Of a DNA stretch of 64,000 bases, positions 51,746 through 63,913 are shown piece after piece. The DNA comes from Eulemur rufifrons (taxonomy: Eukaryota > Chordata > Mammalia > Primates > Lemuridae), in NCBI RefSeq assembly GCF_041146395.1, contig NC_090995.1:12316501-12380500 (forward strand), given 5' to 3'. The position numbers and the translations under genes are program-made. The notes under the pieces are model-generated. The model saw nothing but the letters and a program-made list of their open reading frames with translations, was not told the DNA's origin and did no database searches. Position 1 is the stretch's first letter. Each line of letters opens with the position of its first letter.

Positions 51746-52569
51746 TTAACATTTAATATCTTAAGGATTACAGTGAGATGCTCCTTGTTTCGCTCCAGTC
51801 AAATCTTTCCTAACACCCAGACTCAGAGTTATAGTTTATCTATGCAAAATTTCCTCACGTGTAATTCTTATTTTGTTTTGTTTTCTTTTGGTTCTTTTCA
51901 GAGGGTTAAGAGAATAATTTCTTAGCACTAGACTAAGCTGAAGAATATTTAAGCTGGCTACACCTGGAAGAACGCATGGGCTATAGTTTATGATACAAAG
52001 CCAAGTGAACCAACAGAAGAAATATATATTTTTAAGAGGATTTCATATTTTTCAACTGAAAACTCTCATGTCAGCTGTGAGTGAATTTATAGCTGGCAGC
52101 CCCAAATCATATCTCCCCTTTTTGTTTGCGAAAATGCTGTTTAGTATTTGGAAGATTCATTTGAACCTACTGAATTATATTGAGAAACACGCTGTTCCCA
52201 TTTCAATCAAAAATAACTTTATACTATATACTGTAACAATAAAGAACTTCTGGGTAGTTTGCTTGTAAAACCACAACTGTGTTACACTTATTCACTTGTC
52301 CCTTTCAAAAATGACATATCCATTTGTAGACCTTGTTAGTATCCTGATTCAAACAAAATTACTGTACCTGTGAAAAGATACATACGGCGCATTTAAGAAA
52401 ATGTGAATTCGGAGGAATATTTGATAAAATGAATGAACTCTAATTTTTAGGTATGAAAATGATAATGTGGTTATTTTTTTGAATAGTCCTTTTTTAAAGA
52501 CACACACACTAAAATAATTATAGCTGACATGATATGATGTCTGGGATTTGCTTCAAAATAGACGAGGGC

Positions 52570-52728
52570 TTGGGGAGAGCAAAGTGGGTGGGATAGAGAT
52601 GAAATAAGCTTAGCTGTGAGTTAGTAATTTTTGCAGCTGGGTCCTGAGTATATGAGGATACGGTCATTATCTATTCTTTCTGCTTTTGCATGAGTTTGAA
52701 TTTTTTCATAATAAAAAGTTAAAAACCA
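52570..52728 (+). mobile_element. L1 3' fragment, sense
   Basis: gagatgaaataagcttagct, then ttgcagctgggtcctgagta, then tttcataataaaaagttaaa matches an L1 3' UTR with its polyadenylation signal. Confidence 0.7.
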
Positions 52729-53399
52729 ATCGCATGCCAAAAAAAAACTCCCAAGCCCAACTGTCATTATTTAATAACTTTGAACTCAGTGTGGACCCAA
52801 GAAGGCATCTTTCACAAGAGAAATTTGCAGTTTCAAGTGTTTTTCTTGATGATTGGGTCTGAATGTGTTAATCAATGCTGCCCTGTCATAGCCCCTGACA
52901 TAAGGAAAACGCTGAAATGTGATTTTTAAATCATAAAAATGTGCCCGTAGTAATAGCTCCGTCTTTTGCATAATATTTAAATCAATTCATTGATTTCCAG
53001 TTGCTTGATACTCTTATTTCAGTAACAAAATAAACGATACATAGTTCAGTAAAGTTGAATCCATTTGGGTTCATTTGTGCTCAAAGTCTGAAGCCAATTA
53101 AGATCTGCCTCTTAGCTGGCGTCGGGGGAACAGGACATCCGTCTCTTTGTAAGGCTTGGTTTTTTTCTTTCTTTTCTCGTATAGTTGCCAACCATGTCCA
53201 TGAAAAGAGAAATTAAGGGCAAAACACATCTATATCTTGCCTTGGTTTTTTTTTTTTTTTTGTATATTTGCATATGGATAAATATTAATAAAAAACCCAA
53301 AACGTCCCCGCAAACAAGACTTCTTCACTCCATATTCCCCTTCTCTCTCTTCATTTTTCTGTTTCCCTTTAACGGCAGAACCCCTCAAAAGAGTCATCT

Positions 53400-54440
53400 G
53401 TACGTGCTCTCTCCAGTTCCTGTCGTCATAGTCTTTCCTGAAGTCACTTCGTTCGGGCCTTGGCTACCGCCACCACCCTGTTCTTGTCAAGATCATTGAT
53501 GACTTTCCCTTTGCTAAATCGAAGCGTCAGCTCTCAGTGTTCACGTGGCTGGACCGACCGTCAGCGTTGGACGTGGCTGATCACGCCACGCTCCCAGATC
53601 ACTTTCCACTCCACCCTCAGATCACCGCGGTCTCGGGGCTTTCCTTCTCCTTCACCGGTCCACTTTCTCAGTGTCTTTTGCTGACTTTCCCCCCTCATAT
53701 TCTCGATTTTAAAGGCTCCAGTTTCAGTCCTTGAAATCCTGCTCTTCTCCATCCATGCTCGTTATCTTGGTAATATCCTTTGGTCTCAACTAAGCTCTAA
53801 ATATCATACAAATGCCGATGTTCCCAAATTCAAATCCTGATGTTCCCAAATGCAGATGTTCGCAAATTCAAACCCAGCGCAGACGTCTCCCCATCAATGT
53901 CAGACTCTAATATTCAACTACTCCCTTAATCTCAGATGTCAAAAAGGCATTTCAAAATTAACAGGTCCAAAACTGAACGGCTGCCCTTCCCACCCACCCC
54001 AAACCCAGTTTCCCTGTGGTCCACGCATCACGGGAACGGCCACTCATGACTCAGGCCAAATCCTTAAACTCATCCTCTCTCCTTTTTATAACCCACATCC
54101 AATCCTTGCACAAATCCTGTCGTTTCTACCATCAAAATGTATCAGGACTCTGCCTACCTCTCACCGTCTCCACTGTTACCACCCTGATCTCTCTTCTGTA
54201 TTATTCAAAAAGCCTCCCAGCTGGTCTTTCTTTGCTCGTCTTTTCTGTTCAGCAGTTTATTTTCCATACAGCAAAGCGGTTCCTTCAACACTTATCTCAG
54301 GCCATGCAATCCTTTGCTCAAAACTCCTCCCTAGTGTACGGGAGGTGGCCCCTGCCCCTGGGCTGTTCACACTACCTGTCTTACTTGTTTCCCTGCTACT
54401 CTCCCCGTCCCTTGCTGTCCCCAGGCACCTGGCTTCCTAA
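53400..54440 (+). mobile_element. L2 (CR1-clade LINE) reverse-transcriptase remnant
   Basis: The degraded reading, across several frames, follows the C-terminal half of L2 ORF2. A FDxVDH-like block is near 53565-53585. MSKRHFKINRSKTERLPFPP at about 53938-53997 corresponds to the thumb-region motif. THIQSLHKSCRFYHQNVSG follows at about 54088-54145, then LPAGL at about 54215. Open frames of 196 and 186 codons here are chance survivals, and several frameshifts separate the blocks. It is non-functional. Confidence 0.75.
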
Positions 54441-54592
54441 CCACATCAGACCTCAGGACCCCTGTCACTGCCAGTGTTCAAGCAAATGCTTTAAAGACCA
54501 AGAGTGCTGGAGAGGGTGGGGGAGACCAGATTCATTTTTCCCAAACTATTCTTCAATGCCCACTAATGAGTCATGAAATCAATTTAGTGTGT

Positions 54593-55010
54593 TGCATTAG
54601 TTTTCTAGGTCTGCTGTGTAACAAAGGACCGCAAACTGGGTGTTGTGAACAACAGAAATTTATTGTCTCTCAAGCTGAGATCAAGCTGTCTGCACGGTGG
54701 CCTCCTTCGAGGGCTGGGAGGGAAAGGACCTGCTCCAGGGCTCCCTCCTTGGCCCGCAGACGGCCGTCTTCTCCCTAGGTCTCTTCACACCGTCATCCTG
54801 CCGTGCAGATCATGCGTATTGCTGTGCCCAGATCACTCCTGTTTATAAGGACCACAGACATACTGGACTAGGACCCACCCTAACGACCTGATTTTGTCTT
54901 GATTACTTCTATAAAAACACAATCTCCAAATAAGGTCACATTCGAAGGTATTGGGGGTTAAGATGTCAACATAAGAATTTTGGGCGGGGACACAATTCAA
55001 CCCCATAGCA
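54593..55010 (-). mobile_element. MLT1-like MaLR LTR, antisense
   Basis: tgcattagttttctaggtct, then gaacaacagaaatttattgt, then gacccaccctaacgacctga, aataaggtcacattcgaagg and ggggacacaattcaacccca is a reversed MLT1 LTR with TG...CA ends. Confidence 0.8.
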
Positions 55011-57300
55011 TGTGACTTAACCAGAATTTTAACAGGATGAAATAGGATAGAATACGATAGGGAACATTGAAGGACCTCATCTCTATGTCTCTGTGTGTGT
55101 GTGCATACCGGGTTGCAGTGAAAATGTCGTAAAGCTTCTGAAGCTGCGAGTTTGGAGTTGGAACAGAGGGAAAAAGCTAAAGTAGGATTCAGAGCTCGAA
55201 ATGGGGAAGACACATCCAAGTGACTCCACCTTGTGGGCACTGGTGGCCCCAGCGACCCTGGCAGGTCACGTCTACAGGTCTGTCTGGGTTGCGTTTGCCT
55301 CCCTGACCCATGCTACTTTGTGTTTGCACTGCTTACTTTTCTTTTCCTGTGTGTTGTGTACACTTGCCTTTATTAAATTTTATTCCGCTGTTTCAGGAAC
55401 CTCATTGTGCTTCCCCCCCCCCCCCCGCCCCCAACAATGCTTTTACCCTTACTTAAAATTCCATTTGCGGAACTAATTTACTCTAAGCCTAACTTTATGA
55501 CATTAAACTGAGTTACATGATATGAACTATAGCTCAGCTTTGTTAGGGAGAAAATACTAGTTATCAAAATATAGCTCCATGGAAGCACACTGTATTTCAA
55601 GTAATCATGGCATTTGTCAAGGCCAAAAATGTAATCCCATCACTCTGCTTGGCGACTGTCGTGAGTGCTTCAGGTGAAATTTCCAGTGACGGTTCTTTGC
55701 TTATTGATAGAAGAGGCAGGACTGGTCTGGGCTGTGTATACTTTATGCCTGAATGATGCTTCCCTTCATTTAGAATTTAATCAAATTTATGACTTGGCAT
55801 CTGTAGTGATTTGGGTGACTGTATTTTTTATGCATTTGGATCAATTGACAGGAAAATGTGTCTTTTTATATAACTGGCAGTTTCTCCTAACTGTAGAAAG
55901 GAATGCCCATTGGTAGGTGCTGCTTTGCCAGTCAGACCTCTAAAGCCAGGGTCGGGGCAAAGTGATGTAAATGATGGTTCAGAGTGGGCTGCTCCAGTCA
56001 CACAGGATGGATAAATCTGTTCCTTTCTAGTAAAAAAAAAAAAAAAAGTCTAATGCATTGTGATCGGTGTAGTGTGTAAGCTTAGTACCCAGGGTCTCTC
56101 TTCTGCAGGTAAACTAGTCAGGGTCTTTAAGAGGGAAATTATGAAATGTGTCAATTAAGTATGGAGATTAAAATCCATGACAGAGTTGTTGTTTTATGTT
56201 TCATCTTCTTTCCTCTTAATTGAATTTTAGTTAGGAGTCATAATTTGCCCCCAAGAGGATATTAAGAATTTCTATCTGACGTCACCATTATACTAAGCTC
56301 TTCAGTTGAAACTACTAATAATAGATATTTCCCCTGAGCCACAGGTTTAAATGTAACTCCTTTGTCAGCCGTTCTGAATTTAGGACACAGCTGTGCGTTT
56401 TACACTGTACTGATATAGTAAAAGTAAGAACTAGCAACTGTGTTTTAACTTGCAGAAGAGATGGTCATAGCCATAAGCGACTTCAAAAATACCTCCTGTA
56501 AGAATTGGAGATAAAAAATGATCGCATTTTCTGCAAAGCCTGAGACATGGTGAGGCTGAAGGAGAGAAGGCTGTCTTTGTCCAGCAAGCCCGAAAAGGAT
56601 GGGAACCAAGTAGTGGATCAATAAGAAAGAGAATGCAAAGATCAACCTCTCTGCTCTCACAGCGCTGGCCTATTCTTCGCCATCCACGAGTCACACGGCA
56701 GTCCTGGTCCCAGCCCAGGGAGACCGATGCTGGGGAAACTGCTGGAGTCACGACCATCCAGTGTTGCAAAAGCTCGTGCAGGCAACTGGATAGCTCCACA
56801 CTGTTACTAACTAATCCCTGTAGTTACCTCTTCTCAATTTATTCACATATGTCTCTCAACAACTTTCTTGTATTTTTCTCCCTCTTCCCTGAATCTTTTC
56901 ATGGAATGGATGTTTCCCATTGACCTGAGAGAAATTTCCTTAGTCCTTCCGCTCTCGCTAAACATCTGTGCTTCTGTATAGCTCATCTTGTCCTGTTCCT
57001 TCAGCCCCACGGACAGGCTTACCTGTCCACCTAATCTCACCCGCTTGGATAGTTCTTATTCAATCATCCCCTCTGTCTTTAGCATCGTCAGTCTCTTCCT
57101 CTTCATTTTCTTCCTTTTGGCTTTCGACAAAAATGTACAAGAATATCCGGTCTGGGGAAAAATACAGAAACACACACAAAAAATCGAAAGGGTCCAGCTT
57201 AGATTAGATTCTGTCTCATGTGCAGTGAAGCTTATTAAAGCCACTCTGTTGCTCTTATTCCATCATTTGCGAAGCCCCCTGCTGCAGCATGGCCTAAATA
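55011..57300. other. Intergenic, no recognised gene
   Basis: No repeat family or gene that I can name. A run of 14 C (about 55413-55426) followed by G and more C is the only striking local signal. Open frames up to 122 codons show no family features. Confidence 0.4.
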
Positions 57301-57499
57301 CTGTAAAATACTTACAACAGTAAATATTCAGTGTTAGCTATTGTTGTTATAATCATCTCATCAAAGTCTGAGAACCGATGGCCAAGGATCTGAGCATCTG
57401 AAAGGGCCAATGGTGAGTGGAGGAGTCAGGGCGGGAACTTTGGCAGTGGAGTAATCTCTGAGCGAGATATTACTGTTTCTTAGAGTGAGCCAAACCCAG

Positions 57500-59700
57500 G
57501 TCTCCCAGGCCCTTCAGTACAGAGCATTTTCCACTTCATAGGAGGCTAAATCCATGGGATGCCCAAGCCAGGTCTGTTCTCGCTTCAATAAGTGAATAAA
57601 GCAGGTTATATTATTAATAATAAAAATGGGTTTAAGGATACCATATTATATAATCCATATAATCTCAACCATTAAAACAAAGTGTAGAATAAGGCCTGGA
57701 GAAAAGATAGCAAGCAAATATGCCAAAATATCAAAGTGTTTACCGCTGAACATAGAATTGTAGGTGATTCTGTGCTTTATTTTTAAAATATAATAATTCT
57801 CTGTACTTTCCAAACATTCTGTATTGAGCAAATGTTCTGTTTTGCTAATAAGAGAGAAAAAGGTGAAGGCCAAAATAATTCCAATAAAAATTGAGATTTG
57901 CTTTATTACACTGGAGTCAAATAATGAAGCCCAAAGAGGGAGTAGGTGAGAAAGATTTAAAAGTTAAATGTTCATTTTAGAAAGGTTTGCTACCTGACTT
58001 AAAGCAAGAACTGCCAGACCTTTACTTCACGTTATGAATTTGGCATCTCAGATACAAATTAATCCAATATTAATCAAATAGCACTGAAACTGCACCGAGG
58101 CAGACCACCTCGCTGAGGAAATAAATACAGTAACAGTATCCAACAGACCTGGGCAGCCCTGTCTTCCCTAGACAGAGTGAAACGTGATTCTTCACTTTTT
58201 CCACAAGAGGGCGACAACCGTTCAGGGTTTCGTAAAAAGGGACTATGAAGGAGCTGTGAGCAAAGCAGGGTTGCAAATAAAAGAACTTTTTTCTCACCAA
58301 AGCATAAGGAGATGCACACAAGAGGTGGCCAAAAGGACCAACGCCAACACACTCACACGCGCTCAAGTCAGGAGCAACAACTTTTAGCAGAACATAAAGA
58401 GGAACTCGTTTGCAGAGTCATTTAATAAAGTGTTCAATAAGCATTATTTATACAGGTATAAGTTTTCCACGGCTGCTCACGTCAGATACTTTTTAATCTG
58501 GTGCATCGTCCTGGACAAGCACCTTGTTCCGTAAGGAAATTCTGGAAACCAACAGACATTCCTTCCAGCACTTGGATTCCACAATGGTTCCCGTATTTCA
58601 GAATGAACCTCAAAGTAAGTGGGTTCCCCAGAAGCAAATGGTTCTCTGCAAAAAACACTTTGGGGGAGGAGGAATTGTTTTCATTTTCAAATGAAAAGAG
58701 ATTTTCATTTGCATCTTTATATATATTTTTTGGTGGTGTGTGTTTTGCCGAAGTTCAAGGCCAGTTTTCTCTCTAGTAGGTTATTGGTGTTTTCTCGAAT
58801 TTGCTCTCATGCCTGAACTCGGATTTTGGTATTGCAGATATTTCTGGATTTTAGCATTTTCCATCTTGGTGGATCTTCCAGAATCCTCTTTTCCAGTGCA
58901 CTTAACCCCCAGGTCGGGTATGTGTTCTGTGACTGTTCTGCAGAGGTGCAATGATCTCTCTAAAGGATGCTGAGGGAGGTTCTGGCCTGAGGTTCGAGAT
59001 CTTTTCGGTCCTAGGACAGGAGGTGAGGCTGTCTACACCTCCGGCTTCCCCACTTGTTGGTGCTGGCCTCCCCCGGGACAGCGATTAACACAGGCTCTCA
59101 CAATGCTCTTTGCCAAAGGGCATTTGTTGGCCTCTCTCTATTTCAATCCTTCCCAAATCATGTCCTTAATTCTCAGTCAGCCGAAGTAGCAGTCACGGTC
59201 CAGTTGCCACTCCACAGTGTCTGCAGGAAGCCAAGAGAGACGGACACCATTCTCCCTCCATCCTGACTATCCTTCTCCAAGACTGAGTTGGTCCAAGTAC
59301 GGGGACATTCTTCCTTCTTCCTTGTCTTTCTACATAGCAGCCAGCTCCATCCCTTTTACAACATTCACTTAAACCCAGCTGTCCTCCGGGTTCAGGCCAA
59401 AGACGCCCCAGTGGTCCGGAGAAGTGGAGTTATTAATATTAAAGAAATCATCCGGACAATTCAAGCAAGCACATTATAGAGAGATTTTTGGCCTGAAATA
59501 CACACACAATGTCCTCCATTCCCTCTCCCCTCCCTCCCTTTTTGCGAGTATAGACATTGACTTTCTGCGGCTACACTTGAGTATCCCGACATTTGTCATT
59601 ACTATATTTGGGGAAGAACTGTTGTCATCCCTATCGCTGAATGTCAGTAGCTTTAGCTGAGGTTTCATTTGCGTTCCTTCCCTGAGTTGCCTTGAATTTC
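57500..59700. other. Intergenic, no recognised gene
   Basis: Unassigned sequence with no convincing coding signal or repeat. Open frames up to 98 codons overlap on both strands without domain features. Confidence 0.4.
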
Positions 59701-61200
59701 GTGGCTGTTCCTTTAACTTAAAACAGAAGTATTCAACCGCGCTTGGCGGCTCCCAGTCAAGGGTTAAACGGAGGGTAGGAAGGTCAAGTGGGTGGCGCAG
59801 GTTCCCTGGGGCAGTAGGAGCAGGCTAAAAACAGTGCCCAGAAAACAGACCGCGGCCGTGGGTGGTGGAGCCTCAAAGTCGAGGGCGCGCATTGCCTTCC
59901 TCACCCCTACCCTTTCAGCCCTTTTTGCAACCTCAGAATTTGTCAAATCGCTTTCATTTATTTTTCAATTAAAATGCAAATCATTTGCTTTCCATCCCCC
60001 CATATAAATAAATGTATATATACTATGTAGAGATGCGTGGGGAGCGCTGTGACCACATGTTACACGTTCCATTCTTGGAGGGTGCTTGAAAAAGTCCGGC
60101 TTTATTAGGTCGTGCGCAGGAGGAGTTGCCGGTGCCGGGTGTCCCCACGGGAAAGCGAGTCTCAAGGACATTTGAACGCAGTGCCTAAGACCGCCCCGAC
60201 CAGAAACAGGCCTCCTGCATCCGCATCAGCTTGGCCGGGACTCCGCCCGGAAAATGGTCTTAACCCGGCAGTTAGAGCCCAGGGCAGAGCCATCTCTCCC
60301 GGCCAATGACAGGGGTGACCCCTTCTCTCTGAGGACGCTCCCTCGTTCCCCTCGCTCCAGCTGGAGACAGACAGCAGATCCACGACAACCAACCAGCACC
60401 CGGCAGGAGGCATCGGCCTTGCTCCCCGCGCGCGTCCGGGACACACGCTGTCCCGTGCGGGATCCAGGCACCAAGGGTTCACCCCCAAGGGATTAAGGTA
60501 CATAGACCCAGAATTTTTACTGTCATAATTAAACACAAGGCTGCTATTTTAATTTGGGGATGTGAATGATACATACAAGCGAAGGATGGAGACTTCTTTA
60601 CACCCAGTTTTGCAAGTGGCTACGGAGGGCAGTTAACCTGAGTTGAGCTGAAAATCTCTCTCTCTCTTTCTCTCCTCCCCTCCCTCTCATTTTTGTGTGT
60701 CTCTAACACTCCTGCCCCAATACCAGACGCTAAGTTCACAACAGGAAAACTGTTCAGCTCTTTTCTCGGGTCCCAATATTTACATGAGATAGAGGCGGGG
60801 GTCGCTTTGTGAAATCGGAGTCTTTGCGGATGAGGGGCCCCCTTTCCTCTCGATTCCTACCTAGTCCTTGAGAACACAGCATCCTGGAGGATGTCAGCGG
60901 GTCGCTGGAGGGCCAGGCGCAGGGTCTAGAAGGGTAGTTGTGAGCCACTGCCCGGCTGGAGTGTCCAGGAGAGAAAAGGTTTCGTTTGTAACGAAGCACG
61001 AGGCACAGGGGCCCTAGTTTCAGTGCCAGGGCCGGACTATACCCCCACCACCCTCCCGAAACCTCCAGGCCGAGGCGGAAGGGGGAAGGGCGCTGGGGTT
61101 TGGATGGCAGCACTGGATCCCCGCAGAAATCATGCAGACAGTCTCCACATTGGCTCTCTTCTGAGGCGACAGTCCTGGCCGACTCTTTAGCATAATTCAG
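59700..61200. other. NKX6-1 far upstream, repeat-poor
   Basis: No interspersed repeats recognised. GC content is moderately raised at about 60080-60500, which includes ctgtcccgtgcgggatccag. It may be part of the NKX6-1 regulatory domain, but nothing specific can be called. Confidence 0.4.
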
Positions 61201-61730
61201 GTTGACGGAGGACTTCATCTTCCCCCAGGTCAGATTCTAAAATCTATGAAATGATGGATTTAATCCAGTCTTAAAGTCAATGAAGAAGGTGGAGAAGGAA
61301 AAGGAGGATCAAATAACATTACTTTTATCTCAGAGGAGAATAAAAGTGCCAAAAGATAAACAGCCCTCCCCCTGAATCTCAAACTCAGGCTCAAACTGAC
61401 ACCCTTAAAAAACTAGTGCTTTGGAAACGAAGGTTATCCAAGTGGATTAAGCCCCTCAGGTCTTTTCATGCTTGGACCCGAATGAGCACTTTGGCACTAA
61501 TAGACAAACTCCGTCCATCAGTGGTGCCGTTCAAGTCTGCTTTTGGAGCCATTTATTGCATTTTTTTTTTTCTGTTTTCTGCGCGTCAGATTTGGACCTA
61601 ATGATCTCATCCAAATTGCCGTAGTGACCAAATTGTAATACCTCCCAAGGGTATGTTACTTTAGCATCTTGACTTCTCCAAATTGTCCGAAGGTTTTCCT
61701 CCTGGCGAGCACAGTTCGACCCTGCGGGGA
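61200..61730. promoter_or_regulatory. Candidate NKX6-1 upstream regulatory block
   Basis: This repeat-free stretch lies 2.2-2.7 kb before the NKX6-1 start. It holds a composite GATAAACA (61355-61362), which reads as a FOXA-type TGTTTATC on the minus strand. It also holds GGATTAAGC (61444-61452), CTAATAG (61497-61503) and CTAATGATC (61598-61606), plus an ATTTAATCC near 61258. FOXA2 and PDX1 are established regulators of NKX6-1 in pancreas. The link to these particular sites is my inference. Conservation could not be tested. Confidence 0.35.
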
Positions 61731-61761
61731 CTTAAAGACCGGTCAGAGATGGAAGAGACAC

Positions 61762-61786
61762 TGAGAGAGAGAGAGAGAGAGAGAGA
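61762..61786. repeat. (GA)n microsatellite
   Basis: Uninterrupted GA run about 2.1 kb before the NKX6-1 start. Confidence 0.97.
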
Positions 61787-63135
61787 ATAAAAAAAAACTA
61801 CTGTTCAACTTCTAAACCCTAAACATCCCACCACCACAGCCCAGAAGCCAGGACACGTCCCCCTCCGGCGACAACCCTGGCATTGAGAGCAGGGGCCAGA
61901 GTTCTGAAGAGGGTTTTCAAAAGCTTATGTTCCCCAGAGGGTACCGAGATACTTCTGTATCCGAAGTCTCCCTCCGCCTGAGTTTTGGTGCTTCTTCCAC
62001 CAAGTAAACCCAAAACAAATAACAACAATAATCAAAGGGGAGAGAAGTTAGAAAAAAAAAAAAAATCTCACTGCTGTCATAGCCAAGCAATCAGACGACA
62101 GATACATATTCCCATGAAGCTGATTCTGTTCCCAGCGATTGAGTAAACCCATAAATGCTAACGACCCCCGGCAGGGGTGTGTGTGTTGGGGGGTACCAAG
62201 GCATGAAAACAAAAGTGAAGGAGAAAGAACAGAGGAGGAGAGTGGGAGGTGGAGAGATGGAAGGGATGACGACCCCTCAGGCCTACAAGGGGATTAGGGA
62301 CATCTACAGGCTTAAGGAGCAACAAATTAATTTACACAATTCTGGGAGAGCCCAGATGGCCTCTCATTAATCCCTTCAAAAGAAGGAGCCAGGTCCGGGC
62401 TGCACCGCCGCCTGCTCCACCGGCTCCACCTCGCCCGGGCCGGACTCGCCTCGAGGTGAGAGCTGGTGGGGGAGGGGCAGGATGACGCGAACGGCCGAGG
62501 GGGGCAGCCAGGGAAGACTATGAGCTGCTTTTCCATAAAAGGGCTGGGTTTTCATTCTTCTTCTCTTTAAAAAGTAATACCCTCTTCGTCCCTGCTTCCC
62601 CCTCCCGTTTCTCATTTTATTGAACTCAATTAGTTGTGGCCGCCGCGGGCCCCTCTGGGGCACCGCGCCGCTCGCCAGGCCCCGCCCCCTCTGGGCCCCG
62701 CCCCCAGGGGGAAGGAGGAGGGAGGAGGCGGGGACTAGGCGGGCGCGGCCTTACGCCTCGCCCGTCTCAGCCAATCAGAGGGCGCGGCGCTCCCGAGTGG
62801 GCGTGCCCCAGAAGCGACGCGAGGCTCGAGGCTGCGCGCTATTGGAGGCGGTGGTCACGCCCCCGGCCTGCGCCCCACGCCTGGGCCCCGCCCCGCCCGG
62901 CCGCCCCGGAGTGACGTCCCTCAAAGTTCTCATTTTGGCCCCCACGTCCCCCTCCCTCCGTCCCCCGCTGAAGAGGGGCCGGGAGGATGCGAACGTTTTA
63001 TTACCTGTGAGAGCTGCGTGCGACTGTCAGGCCCGCGGGGAGCGAGGAGAGGAGAAAGTGGAGGAGCCGCGGACACGGTCAGTTCGGCCCGAGGACGGGA
63101 CTCGGGCGAGCGGAGCCCGCGGAGCCGCGGGGACG

Positions 63136-63168
63136 ATGGGGGCGAGCGGACCCGAAGGCGGACAGTGA
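63136..63168 (+). other. Upstream ORF 1 in the NKX6-1 leader (10 codons)
   Basis: ATG at 63136 opens MGASGPEGGQ and stops at TGA 63166-63168. It lies about 0.75 kb before the NKX6-1 start and would be in the mRNA if initiation is near the TATA-like box. The A/G at -3 is A (acgATGG would read gacgATGG) and +4 is G, a fair context. No function is claimed for the peptide. The effect, if any, would be on initiation at the main ORF. Confidence 0.5.
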
Positions 63169-63573
63169 GCGGCGGAGGGCGCGGGGGTGGGGCGGGTCGC
63201 CGGGCCGCTCGCAGGAGTGGACGCACGAGCGGAGCCGGAACTGAACCGTCAGACTTTCCACTCTCAGCCTTTGCTGTTCCGTGCTTTCCTCCCCTTCCTC
63301 TTCCCGCATTGCAACTCCGGCGCCCCGCGGCCGGAGGGGGCAGGTCGCGCGCCGAGCCCGGGGCCCGCGGGGACCCGCGGCGCTGCCCTGTCCCGGCGCA
63401 GGGGCGGACGCGTCCGGGTGGGGAGAGCGGAGCCCGCGTGCTTTGAGCCTCCCCGAGGACTGCGAGCCGGCCCCACCCTTCGACATCCAAGCGGACACTC
63501 GGTGACTCTCAACTTCGCCGCGGAAACTCTGGGGCCGGCTGGGGTTGCTTTGCCTATTTCCCGCGGGGCGAGG

Positions 63574-63594
63574 ATGAGCAGTGGCGCGCTCTGA
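63574..63594 (+). other. Upstream ORF 2 in the NKX6-1 leader (6 codons)
   Basis: ATG at 63574 opens MSSGAL and stops at TGA 63592-63594, 319 nt before the main start. The context is aggATGa, with A at -3. Its short length would allow reinitiation downstream. Confidence 0.5.
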
Positions 63595-63913
63595 GCAGCG
63601 AGGAAGAGTGAGGACGAGGGAAGAGCCGGGATCCCACCCAGGACTCGGAGCGGGAGACCAGCCGGACCCCCGCGGACGCCCCTCTGTTCTGCGGGCCGCC
63701 GCCGCCTCCCGTGTGCGGGTTTGGACATTGCTGCTGCGCGGCTCTGAGCGCGACTCTCGGCGGCTGCGGTCCCGGCCCGGGTGGCAGGTCGCCTCCGGGT
63801 GCGCCGGGCGACTCCTCGCTCGCGCCCTCGGCGCTGCCGACTCCTCCGGGCCCCGCCGGGGGCTCCAGCCCGCGCCCTCGCTGCGCGGCTGCGGGCGCCG
63901 GCCCGGCCGTGGG

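Larger units (their letters stand above)
62390..63913 (+). promoter_or_regulatory. NKX6-1: NKX6-1 CpG-island promoter and long 5' leader
   Basis: The segment is very GC- and CpG-rich. Upstream part: GC boxes around 62678-62705, a forward CCAAT at 62771-62775, an inverted ATTGG at 62841-62845, and a CRE-like gtgacgtcc near 62910. A TATA-like ttttatta at 62996-63003 suggests initiation near 63025-63035, which would give a leader of about 0.9 kb. That start is inferred. NKX6-1 is known to have a long leader reported to influence translation. Two complete uORFs lie in it and are listed separately. TAAT-type homeodomain sites precede the island at 62324-62334, 62364-62373 and 62628-62634. Confidence 0.75.

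Noticed and set aside
53850..54576. 196- and 186-codon open frames as a possible novel gene
   Set aside because: The readable blocks follow L2 ORF2 in shifting frames, so this is a dead LINE.
55413..55432. C-rich run as a regulatory G-quadruplex
   Set aside because: A nearly pure homopolymer in unannotated intergenic DNA can fold on the G strand, but nothing links it to a gene. It is also a common sequencing or assembly weak point.
62620..63168. Plus-strand open frame of 182 codons across the NKX6-1 promoter
   Set aside because: It crosses GC boxes, CCAAT boxes and the TATA-like site, and the peptide is low-complexity. Its last codons coincide with uORF 1, which is reported on its own.
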